64,000 nucleotides of DNA from Chloroflexota bacterium (lineage in GTDB: Bacteria > Chloroflexota > Anaerolineae > Aggregatilineales > Phototrophicaceae): positions 1,174,274 through 1,238,273 of the forward strand of contig JACRPS010000003.1 of the NCBI GenBank assembly GCA_016223085.1. The letters run 5' to 3'. Within the stretch, counting starts at the first letter, position 1. Every line of letters starts with the position of its first letter. Both the position numbers and the translations under genes were made by a program. Positions 24,129 to 31,338 of the stretch are shown piece by piece. The notes beneath the pieces were generated by a model, which was not told the origin of the DNA, ran no database searches, and was given only the letters and a program-made list of their open reading frames with translations.

Positions 24129-24572
24129 TTACCCCATCGTCGCCAGATAATCATTCAGATATTGCTGCACCTCGGCCTCGTCGAGAAAGCCGAACCAGCG
24201 CTGCACGATGTTACCCTGCGCATCCACCAGCGCGTACTGCGACCGCTGCACCAGGTTAAACTGCTGGCGGATGCCAAGCGTTTCCGGTTTATCAATATCG
24301 AGCTTGATGAAATCCACGCGATCACCGAACTGCTGGGCCAGCCCATCCACGATGGGGGCATTGCGCTGGCAGGTCGTTCACCAGTGGGCGAAGGAGTCGA
24401 GGAACTGGGGGCGTCCGGTCTGGCCGACCAGTGTGATGTCTTCTGTCGGTTGGGTTGACGCGCCCGCGTTTGTATCGGGCGCTGGAGAGACCGTTGGGGT
24501 AGCGGTCGCTGCCCCGCAGGCTGCCAGCAGCCCGACCAACGCGATTAACAGTAAACGCCAGACCGTTTGCAA
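24129..24572 (-). CDS. thioredoxin-like lipoprotein with in-frame TGA at the CxxC: candidate selenoprotein
   Basis: Two collinear frames on the minus strand are separated only by one TGA (24380-24378). Before it are a lipoprotein signal (LLLIALVGLLAAC, lipobox Cys19) and a Thr/Pro linker, then GRPQFLDSFAHW. After it are TTCQRNAPIVDGLAQQFGD, VDFIKLDIDKPETLGI and QRSQYALVDAQGNIVQRWFG. Aligned on the fold, the TGA (codon 65) replaces the first Cys of the CxxC active site, giving U-T-T-C. A hairpin matching bacterial SECIS rules follows. Both sides are in the same frame and no other lesion is present, so selenocysteine insertion fits better than decay, but a simple nonsense mutation is possible. 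Start: TTG at 24572 with GAGG eight bases upstream; the frame is open to 24722. The mature protein should be membrane-tethered outside, as a thiol oxidoreductase. Confidence 0.65.
24337..24370 (-). promoter_or_regulatory. candidate bacterial SECIS element
   Basis: Directly after the TGA, nucleotides +8 to +12 (GCCAG) pair with +37 to +41 (CTGGC). Nucleotides +22 to +27 (CCCATC) pair with +31 to +36 (GATGGG), leaving a GTG apical loop whose first base is 28 nt from the TGA. Known bacterial SECIS elements have a small apical loop with a G among its first bases, about 16-37 nt after UGA, so this fits. Its folding has not been computed. Confidence 0.5.
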
Positions 24573-24733
24573 CCGATTTGCCTCAATCCAGAAAAACAGT
24601 AAGAAGTGAAAAAACAGTAGACGGTGAAACGCCAACTGCATCTTTTCTACCGGATTTTTTGTACGGTGAGATGAATGGAAGATTGGTATTTGATGAAAGT
24701 GGCGCGGTTGCCGGAGGTTCATACCTCTGACGA

Positions 24734-24757
24734 AACAAAAAGCCCGCTGAAGCGGGC
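24734..24757 (-). terminator. terminator after cofE
   Basis: Six-bp stem GCCCGC / GCGGGC with TGAA loop, followed on the minus strand by five T; 91 bases past the cofE stop. Confidence 0.8.
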
Positions 24758-24847
24758 ATCCATACCACCCTGACCACTGCCTGCTTCAGCATGCGTTTGT
24801 GGTTCAGCCACAGGCTTGAGTCTGTCGTGTTGCTTCGCTGGCACTGC

Positions 24848-25684
24848 CTACCGCACCGGCTCAACCTTGTGACCGTTAACGGCGGTGGTTTCCCGTACAT
24901 CTTCCAGCCGCCCGGCGGTGAGCGACTGCACGTAGATACACAGGCGCCAGTCAATCGCCACGTCGTCCACGTCCAGCTCAAAATCGCCCAGTTCCACGCC
25001 GGTGTTGCGGACAACGGCAAACGGCGTTGCTTCGTCCCGCTCGCCCATCACCAACTGCGCGCACTGGCAGATGGAGTCGGCGATGCCGCGCTGCGTGACC
25101 TGCATCGGATTACCAAACAGATCGCGCTTGCCGCGCTCATCCTGTATCGGCTTAAAGCCCGCTGTCGCCAGCGCCACGCCGGACGTGCCCAATCGCCCCG
25201 GCATTAGCCAGCTATCGGTGAGAATCACTCCCGCGTCCACTCCCAGCCGGTCACGCAGCGCCCGCCGGATGTCCGCTGCCGTGTGGTACGGCTGCTCCGG
25301 GAACAGCACCGCCAGGCCATTGGGGATATTGGAGCGATCAATGCCGGCGTTAGGCGACAGGATACCATCCTTGTACGTCAGCAAAAAGCCGGGGATGCCG
25401 CCAAAGATATGGTCGGCTTCCTGCACCACCAACTGCGCCATTTTTGGATTCATGCTGTAGCGTTCCGCCAGTTCCGCCGCGAACGGCGTCACTTCGATGC
25501 TGTCCAGGCTGATGACGCGCCCCTGGCTGATGGCGGTGTATTTGCTGGAGATCGCCAGCACATCACCATCCTGTAGCTGCTCACCGGCAGCAGCAGCGGC
25601 TTCCATAAAGGTGGCAATCAGGTCAAATGCCGACTGCTGCACCGGCGCGGGAACGGGGATGACAACAAGCGGTTGACGGGACAT
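24848..25684 (-). CDS. cofE: coenzyme F420-0:L-glutamate ligase
   Basis: A 278-residue CofE. It adds glutamates to F420-0 using GTP in the cytosol. Family motifs include QDGDVLAISSKYTAISQGRV, IPGFLLTYKDGILSPNAGID, NGLAVLFPEQPYHTAADIRR, VILTDSWLMPGRLGTSGVA and GFKPIQDERGKRDLFGNPM. It lacks the C-terminal FMN-binding domain of the fused FbiB type. No other F420 gene is in the window. The gene stands alone with its own terminator, and its presence implies the organism makes F420. Confidence 0.92.
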   Translation of the reverse strand: MSRQPLVVIPVPAPVQQSAFDLIATFMEAAAAAGEQLQDGDVLAISSKYTAISQGRVISLDSIEVTPFAAELAERYSMNPKMAQLVVQEADHIFGGIPGFLLTYKDGILSPNAGIDRSNIPNGLAVLFPEQPYHTAADIRRALRDRLGVDAGVILTDSWLMPGRLGTSGVALATAGFKPIQDERGKRDLFGNPMQVTQRGIADSICQCAQLVMGERDEATPFAVVRNTGVELGDFELDVDDVAIDWRLCIYVQSLTAGRLEDVRETTAVNGHKVEPVR

Positions 25685-25812
25685 GAACGGTGCGTCCTTG
25701 ATCTGCTTCCGAGACGATTCATGCTACCACTGCCACCGGTGCAATACCAGTGTCAGTCAGCCCGAATCCGGCGGTAATTCCTAACTTTGCGCCATGCTGA
25801 TGTGGGCTGCGG

Positions 25813-26595
25813 CTACGGCGCGCTTTCCCACACCGGCAGCGCGGTGCAGTCGGAGTCCAGCCGCAGATACTGGCCGTCCAGCCAGCCTTCCACATCCTCG
25901 TACCGCGCCAGCCACCAGCTTGAATCGGCAGTCCGTCCGTAAACTGCGACTGTCGTGTTATAGGGGATAGTCAGCAAGATCGGTGTGTCGGCGGTTGGCG
26001 CTGCCCGCAGATTCAGGTTGTAGAGTGTGACTGCCGTACAGGGGATTGGCTGTGTTGGTGACGGCGTTGGGGTGCGCGTGGCAAAGGCCGGGCGGGTTGG
26101 CGTCGCGGTCGGGCGCGGGGTGTGGGTGGCCGTTGGCATAGCGGTGACGGATGGCACGGGTGACCGCGCCAGTGTGGCCGTCACCAGCAGAGTCGGGGTA
26201 ACGGTCGGCAGCTTAAACGGCGTCGGCGTCACCAGCAGCGCGGTTGCTGAGGCGGGCACGGTCAGCGTGGACAGCGCGAGCAGCGCCGCCACACCCAGGC
26301 TGAGCAGGCCGCGCGAGCCTTTCAGGCGTTCCGGTCTGCGCAGTTCAAGTACTGCCGCTACCAGCCCGACCATGCCGAGCAGCGCCGCTAACGCCCGCGC
26401 GGCGTCGCGCACTGGCGCGATGTCGTGGCCGTTCAGCAGCCCGGCGACCAGCGCCACCAGCGGCAGCAGCGCCGCCAGGAATGCCAGCAGCGTGTGCCAG
26501 AAGCCAATCCGGGGCGCGCGGCGTATCGTTTGCAGCAGCGTATTCAGCGCGAACAGTAGCCCGAAAAGTCCACCAGTGACGAGCAGCAGCAACAC
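25813..26595 (-). CDS. membrane protein with surface SH3-like domain
   Basis: A 260-residue protein with four hydrophobic helices in residues 1-125. A Thr/Pro-rich linker follows (ATHTPRPTATPTRPAFATRT), then a C-terminal bacterial SH3-like domain (LYNLNLRAAPTADTPILLTI, VAVYGRTADSSWWLARYEDV, EGWLDGQYLRL). SH3b domains commonly bind cell-wall or surface polymers; here it would be held outside by the membrane part. The TPT linker is a style shared with other proteins in this window. Flanking genes are not in an obvious operon with it. Confidence 0.75.
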   Translation of the reverse strand: MLLLLVTGGLFGLLFALNTLLQTIRRAPRIGFWHTLLAFLAALLPLVALVAGLLNGHDIAPVRDAARALAALLGMVGLVAAVLELRRPERLKGSRGLLSLGVAALLALSTLTVPASATALLVTPTPFKLPTVTPTLLVTATLARSPVPSVTAMPTATHTPRPTATPTRPAFATRTPTPSPTQPIPCTAVTLYNLNLRAAPTADTPILLTIPYNTTVAVYGRTADSSWWLARYEDVEGWLDGQYLRLDSDCTALPVWESAP

Positions 26596-26786
26596 GCACC
26601 CTCCGTGACCGATTTCACAAGGGGATTATGCGACGCTCCAGGGCGGCTTGTCCAGCGGCAGCCGCAAATCATCATCCGCTTCTCATGCAGGGCGATTCTG
26701 CGGGTACAATAGAGGTTAAGGCGCGCTGCCCCCTTCATCCCCTCGCCCCACAACAGTCAAAAGTACCTGATGAAAAGGAGTGGTTT

Positions 26787-27775
26787 ATGTCCCGCAAATG
26801 GTGTTTGTTGCTGCTGGTGATTCTGCTGGCGGTTGCTGCGCCGGTCGCCGCGCAGGAAACGCGCCCGGTTATCGTGGATACCGATATGGTGACGGACGAC
26901 TGGATGGCGATTCTGCTGATCTTAAACGACCCGGCTTTTTCAGTGAAGGCGATCACCGTGACGGGCACGGGCTTCGCGTACTGTGATGCCGGTGTAGAGG
27001 TGGCGCTGGGACTGCTGGCCCTGACCGGCTACGGCGACGTGCCGGTAAGCTGCTGGACAGAAAAACCCCTGATGGGTGACAACGCCCCACCAGCGGAATG
27101 GAGAACCAGCATGGAAACGGTCGAAGCGCTGGGTTTACCGGCAGGTGGCGAACCGGCAGAGCAGAATGCAGTCGAACTGTTCACGGCAACGGTGGAAAAC
27201 TCACCGGAGCCGATCACCGTGCTGGCGCTGGGGCCACTGACCAACGTCGGCGCGGCGCTGGGGCCAAGCCGGCGCTGGTAGACAAGATCGAGATGATTTA
27301 TGTCATGGGCGGCGCGGTGGACGTGCCCGGATCGGGCGTTAGCGACGAGAACACCACCGCCGAATGGAACATCTACTGCGACCCGCACGCGGCGCGGCTG
27401 GTGTTTGAGTCCGGCGCGCCGATTACGCTCGTGCCGCTGGATGCCACCAACGATGTGCCGGTGACAGTAGAGTTTATGCAGAAGCTGGAAGCCAGCCAGA
27501 CTACACCGGAAGCGCAGTTTGTGTACAAAGCCCTGTCCGGCAATATGGGATCCATCGAGTCCGGCGGCTACTATTTCTGGGACCCGCTGGCCGCTGCCGT
27601 GATGGTGGACGAAAGCCTCGTCACGCTGACGCCCCGCGAGGTGACGGTAGTGGATACCCCCGGCGCGGACAATGGCCGCACCAAGCCGGTGGGCAACGGG
27701 CCGGAAATCCGCGTCGCGACCGCGCCCGACGGTGCAGCGTTTGAACAGTTGTTTATTGAGGGGCTGAATCGATAG
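26787..27775 (+). pseudogene. secreted inosine/uridine-type nucleoside hydrolase, frameshifted
   Basis: The first frame has a signal peptide (KWCLLLLVILLAVAAPVAAQ) and the metal-binding IVDTDMVTDDWMAILLIL, the DxDxxxDD motif of IUNH enzymes, then PITVLALGPLTNVGAAL. It hits TAG at about 27281. One base away the second frame carries on: KIEMIYVMGGAVDVPGSG, AEWNIYCDPHAARLVFES, ITLVPLDATNDVP and FWDPLAAAVM. Restoring one G to the GGGG run near 27262 yields a complete ~329-residue hydrolase that would cleave ribonucleosides outside the cell. AAAGGAG six bases before ATG 26787 fixes the start. The stop codon touches a palindromic repeat. Confidence 0.78.
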
Positions 27776-27797
27776 AGACATGGCGGCGCCATGTCCC
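27774..27797. repeat. REP-like palindrome
   Basis: GAGACATGGCG / CGCCATGTCCC, overlapping the stop codon of the nucleoside hydrolase. Confidence 0.7.
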
Positions 27798-27811
27798 GTT
27801 TAAGATAACCC

Positions 27812-27839
27812 GCAGGGGCGCACGGCGGTGCGCCCCTAC
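27812..27839. repeat. REP-like palindrome
   Basis: GCAGGGGCGCACGG / CGGTGCGCCCCTAC, 15 bases from the preceding copy and 13 from the nrfA stop. Confidence 0.8.
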
Positions 27840-27851
27840 CTATCGTCTAAA

Positions 27852-29174
27852 CTAACTCCCCGCCGGCTGGCTGACCTGCTCCTGCGACTGGATGCCCAGC
27901 AGCACGGCGCTCAACTGCGCCTGGCGCGCCAGATCACGGCAGTCGGCCAGCACGCGCGCCGCTTCCTGCGGGCTGTGGAAGCCGGTGCTGTTTTCCGACG
28001 AGATAAAGTCCCAGCGCATCTGGGCGACGCGATGAAGCTGCCGCGCTTCCGCCAACTGTTCGTCGGTCGCGCCTGCTGCCTTCGCCGCCACAATCGCGTC
28101 CATCGCATCCAGCAGCGCCGCTTCGCTGGCGTGCAGCAGTTCAGCGGTTTTATTCTGGATATCCACCACGCGGTTGTAGAGTTCGTCTTCGTCCACGTTG
28201 TGGCACGTCTGGCACGACGCGCTGATGTTCTTCAGCGGGCTGCGCAGCCAGTGGTCGCTGACCTTGACACTGCCGACGCGGGTGTATGGCATGTGGCAGT
28301 CGGCGCAGGCCACGCCGGAACGGGCATGGATGCCGGTGGTGTACAGCTCGTATTCCGGGTGCTGCATCTTCAGCATCGGCGCGCCGGTTTCCGCATGGTC
28401 CCAGTCCTTGAAGCCGATTTCGGTGTAATAGGCTTCGATGCTGTCAATCGTCAGACCCTTGTCCCAGGGGAAGGTGAGGACTTTGTTATCGCCGGCGAAG
28501 TAATATTCCACGTGGCACTGGGCGCAGACATACGTCCGCATCTCCTGGCGCGTCGCTTTGGTTACGTCAATGCCGCGCTCGGCCATTGCGTTGACAAAGG
28601 CCGGGCGTGTCAGGCGCAGTTCCATCGTCTGGGGGTCGTGGCAGTCGTTGCAGGACGTGCCGGTGTGCAGGTTCTCTTTCAGTTCGTTGTAGGGCGTGCG
28701 GTTAAATGCTTCCCAGCCCATTTCCTTAATCAGCACCGGCGCTTCGGCAGCATGGCAGTTGGCGCACGCGCCCGGCTGTTCCTTCACGACAATGCGCTGC
28801 GTCTCAAGCTGGTCCTGCAGCATGTAGTAGTGCCCGCGCTCCTCGTTGTGGTCCTTGCTGAAGGCGTAGCCGGCCCACAGCCGCACCATCGCCGGCGTCC
28901 GTTCCAACTTGCTGTAGGGTTCGCTGCCACCGTAAGGCGTCGCGCCGCTGTTCTCGGCGGTGCGCTGGAACATCTCGTACTGCACCGGGAAGTTCTGCCC
29001 CCACACGGCGGGGTCAATGGTATCTTCCGGGATTTCAACCACTTTCAGCGGCGACTGTTTCGCTTCCGCCTGCCGTTCGCTGATGTTTACCAGCAGCGCC
29101 GCCACGCCGGCGGTCAGCACCACCGCGCCAACGAAGATGATAACGTAAATGAGCAACTGTCGTGTTCTGGTCAT
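27852..29174 (-). CDS. nrfA: ammonia-forming cytochrome c nitrite reductase, catalytic subunit
   Basis: A 440-residue pentaheme enzyme reducing nitrite to ammonium outside the membrane. Five heme sites are readable: CANCH (137-141), CNDCH (175-179), CAQCH (217-221), CADCH (290-294) and CQTCH (321-325). Catalytic Tyr224 lies in CHVEYYF and His272 in KMQHPEYE; RLWAGYAFSKD holds the active-site region. The first, catalytic heme uses CxxCH instead of the classical CxxCK, a variant known from some NrfA lineages. An uncleaved N-terminal helix (LLIYVIIFVGAVVLTAGVAAL) may anchor it. It follows nrfH by 74 bases in the order crp/fnr-nrfH-nrfA. Confidence 0.94.
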   Translation of the reverse strand: MTRTRQLLIYVIIFVGAVVLTAGVAALLVNISERQAEAKQSPLKVVEIPEDTIDPAVWGQNFPVQYEMFQRTAENSGATPYGGSEPYSKLERTPAMVRLWAGYAFSKDHNEERGHYYMLQDQLETQRIVVKEQPGACANCHAAEAPVLIKEMGWEAFNRTPYNELKENLHTGTSCNDCHDPQTMELRLTRPAFVNAMAERGIDVTKATRQEMRTYVCAQCHVEYYFAGDNKVLTFPWDKGLTIDSIEAYYTEIGFKDWDHAETGAPMLKMQHPEYELYTTGIHARSGVACADCHMPYTRVGSVKVSDHWLRSPLKNISASCQTCHNVDEDELYNRVVDIQNKTAELLHASEAALLDAMDAIVAAKAAGATDEQLAEARQLHRVAQMRWDFISSENSTGFHSPQEAARVLADCRDLARQAQLSAVLLGIQSQEQVSQPAGS

Positions 29175-29202
29175 AAGCGATTCCCCCTTTGAAAACAGCC
29201 TG

Positions 29203-29252
29203 TCACCAGTAGCTGGCAGTTTTTTGGCTACTGGCTACGAGCTACCAGTTAT
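29203..29252. repeat. degenerate 7-bp-type repeats between nrfH and nrfA
   Basis: Words such as ccagtag, ctggcag, ctactgg, ctaccagt in both orientations; the same family as at 19237 and 42936. Confidence 0.5.
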
Positions 29253-29731
29253 GGCAGATTGCGATTCTCATGGCCGACGTTGCCATGACACTCCACGCAG
29301 CGGCGTGTCTGGTCGTCGTGATAGCCGTAGACCTGGCTCACCAGCCCGGCATGGCAGTTGATGCAGTTACCCTGCACGATGTCCGCGTTGAAGTCCTTCG
29401 CGTGGATCGTCGCCGGGTAATCGCCGGTGGTGAAGGCCAGACTGTGATTAAACCCGTTAAGCGCCTTGGTCGTCCACTTGCCGATAAAATCGTGCGGCAT
29501 GTGGCAGTCGTTGCACACGGCCACGTTTTTGTGGCTGCCCCGGTTCCAGGCATCGAACTGGTCGCGCATGATGTGGCAGTTGACACAGGCGTAAGGGTCG
29601 TCCGAAAGGTAAGCGGTGCCTTTGGCATACGTCAGGGTAAATACGCCCAACCCGAACAGCACGCCCAGCGCCAGCGCGACCGCGCCGCCGAAAAAGAGCG
29701 GGCTTGATCGGGAACGGACCAACCGCAGCAT
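29249..29731 (-). CDS. nrfH: cytochrome c nitrite reductase small subunit
   Basis: A 160-residue NapC/NirT-family tetraheme quinol dehydrogenase that passes electrons from the quinol pool to NrfA. One N-terminal membrane helix (LFFGGAVALALGVLFGLGVF) is followed by four heme sites: CVNCH, CNDCH, CINCH and CVECH. CVNCHIMRDQFDAWNRGSH is the characteristic first-heme region. The start MLRLVRSRSS is preferred because GGAGGG lies seven bases upstream; an in-frame start 11 codons earlier has no such site. It is preceded by an FNR-like box. Confidence 0.93.
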   Translation of the reverse strand: MLRLVRSRSSPLFFGGAVALALGVLFGLGVFTLTYAKGTAYLSDDPYACVNCHIMRDQFDAWNRGSHKNVAVCNDCHMPHDFIGKWTTKALNGFNHSLAFTTGDYPATIHAKDFNADIVQGNCINCHAGLVSQVYGYHDDQTRRCVECHGNVGHENRNLP

Positions 29732-29832
29732 AGGGTATCCCTCCGTAAACGTATAAAACCGCACCGCCAGCCGGACAGCCGGCTGCGGTCGGGTATATGC
29801 TTCCAGATTAACACAGGATGAGAAGCAAAAAA

Positions 29833-29846
29833 TTGATCTTCGTCAA
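29833..29846 (-). promoter_or_regulatory. FNR/CRP-type operator upstream of nrfHA
   Basis: TTGATCTTCGTCAA, one base from the FNR consensus TTGAT-N4-ATCAA. It is centred about 108 bases before the nrfH start and overlaps the end of the crp/fnr-like gene, the likely regulator. Confidence 0.6.
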
Positions 29847-30556
29847 TTTTGCGGGGCGATCACCCGGTTTTCCGCAATATTGGACAGGCCATCGTAATCC
29901 AGAATGTCAATATGTTTGTGCCCGCAGGAAACCAGCCGCTGCCTGCACCACTGTGTCAGCGTGCGGTTGACCGTTTCGACCGTCGTGCCGGTGAACTCCG
30001 CCAGATCGCGTTGGGTGATGGGCACATCCAGCGAGATAATGCTGCCGTCGCTGCGGCCAAATTTCTTGCTGAGGTGCAGCAGCGCCCGCGCCAGCCGGCG
30101 GTCAACCTTTTCGGCGGCCATCTGGCGGATGCGCGCGTGCGCCTCGTGGACGTGCGCCGTCAGCAGATCAATCACCAGCAGGCCAAAATCCGGGCAGGAT
30201 TGAATCATGCGGCGGGTATCCTGTCCGTCAACCGCGTACACCACGCTGTCGTGAATCGCTTCGATCTGGGTAGGATGGGGATAGCTGCCGGAAATCGCCA
30301 GCAGGCCAAAGATGTCGCCCGGCCCGTAAATCTTGAGCGATACCCCCTGACCATCCGGCGTGTATTCGACCAGCCGCACACCGCCGCGCTGGACAATATA
30401 AAACGAGTGTATCACGTCGCCCTGGTGCAGAATCACGTCCTGGGGTTTGAGGTGGTAGACGCGGGCGATGCTGCTTAAGGCCTGAATGATGCTGAGATCA
30501 ACCTGTTGCAGCGCGGGAACGGTTTGCAGGTCAGCGACCGCTTGCTGTTGAATCAT
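29843..30556 (-). CDS. Crp/Fnr family transcription regulator
   Basis: A 237-residue regulator. The cyclic-nucleotide-type beta-roll (residues ~20-130: VILHQGDVIHSFYIVQRGGV, VSLKIYGPGDIFGLLAI) is followed by a dimer helix and an HTH_Crp domain (PITQRDLAEFTGTTVETVNR, with TLTQW as recognition helix). No N-terminal cysteine cluster, so it is not an Fe-S FNR; a heme/NO (DNR-like) or other signal is more likely. It lies directly upstream of nrfH-nrfA in the same direction, with an FNR-type palindrome at its 3' end, so it probably controls that operon in response to nitrite, NO or low oxygen. Start MIQQQAVADL is chosen over a longer frame. Confidence 0.88.
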   Translation of the reverse strand: MIQQQAVADLQTVPALQQVDLSIIQALSSIARVYHLKPQDVILHQGDVIHSFYIVQRGGVRLVEYTPDGQGVSLKIYGPGDIFGLLAISGSYPHPTQIEAIHDSVVYAVDGQDTRRMIQSCPDFGLLVIDLLTAHVHEAHARIRQMAAEKVDRRLARALLHLSKKFGRSDGSIISLDVPITQRDLAEFTGTTVETVNRTLTQWCRQRLVSCGHKHIDILDYDGLSNIAENRVIAPQN

Positions 30557-30661
30557 GAAGTGGCATCCATGTGTGGTTGGGTCAATGGTTATTGTACCAC
30601 GACTGCGGTGCAAGGCACGAAGATTGGAACGGGGAATGGTGAATGGTGAGGATATACCTGT

Positions 30662-30689
30662 GTAGGGACACGCTATAGCGTGTCCCTAC
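30662..30689. repeat. REP-like palindrome
   Basis: GTAGGGACACGCTA / TAGCGTGTCCCTAC, perfect 14-bp inverted repeat with a CGCTATAGCG core. Confidence 0.88.
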
Positions 30690-30757
30690 ATGATCGCAAT
30701 TTTCCCCACTCCCGGCGCGAATATAGGAACAAGTCACCGATATGCCCCTGCCAGCGA

Positions 30758-31246
30758 TCACGCCAGCTTGTAACCGAACTTCCGCAGCAGACTTTTGCGC
30801 CAGTTGATGCCCTCGTCGTCTTCAATGCCTTTGCTCTTAAACCCGTCAATCACGCCGAGGATGCCGCGCCCCTGCCCGGTTTCTGCCACGATCACCTGCG
30901 TTGGATTGGCGGTAGCGCAGAAGACGCGGGCGACTTCCGGCACATTTTTAATCGCGTTGAGGACATTGATCGGGTAAAAGCCTTCCGCCAGAAAAACGAT
31001 GAAACAATGCCCGGCGGAAAGCGCCAGCGCGTTCTGTTTCGCCAGTTCGATCATCGCGTCGTCGGTGCCGCTCCAGCGCACCAGACACGCGCCAGAGGCT
31101 TCGCAGAAAGCGAGGCCGAAGCGGATGCCCGGCACGGCGCTCACCAGTGCCTCGTGAATGTCCTCAACCGTCTTGATAAAATGGCTCTGCCCCAGAATAA
31201 AATTGGTCGCTTCCGGCTTCTCGATGGTAACGGTAGTCAGTTCCAT
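30758..31246 (-). CDS. adenosine-specific kinase family protein (DUF355)
   Basis: A 162-residue protein. NFILGQSHFIKTVEDIHEAL, FGLAFCEASGACLVRWSGTD, LSAGHCFIVFLAEGFYPINV and ETGQGRGILGVIDG are the conserved blocks of the DUF355 family, whose archaeal structures bind adenosine/AMP. Its activity in bacteria is not well established, so kinase should be read as a family name. MELTTVTIEKP is taken as the start. It lies alone between a repeat and the GH3 gene. No membrane segment. Confidence 0.85.
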   Translation of the reverse strand: MELTTVTIEKPEATNFILGQSHFIKTVEDIHEALVSAVPGIRFGLAFCEASGACLVRWSGTDDAMIELAKQNALALSAGHCFIVFLAEGFYPINVLNAIKNVPEVARVFCATANPTQVIVAETGQGRGILGVIDGFKSKGIEDDEGINWRKSLLRKFGYKLA

Positions 31247-31313
31247 GTGGCTATCCCCCATGCTTCACGATTACATGGCTATAGGATACCCATAAGCGCC
31301 GGATTTTGCAGTC

Positions 31314-31336
31314 GCTGGACGTTCAAAACGTCCAGC
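31314..31336. repeat. inverted repeat GCTGGACGTT
   Basis: Perfect 10-bp stem GCTGGACGTT / AACGTCCAGC with CAA loop, two bases past the GH3 stop. It may act as a weak terminator for the sugar operon; no T run. A related GACGTTAAAACGTC occurs at 6972. Confidence 0.6.
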
Positions 31337-31338
31337 TA

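Noticed and set aside
27828-29192. 454-codon plus-strand frame opposite nrfA
   Set aside because: The minus strand has five heme motifs and catalytic residues; this frame is a high-GC shadow.
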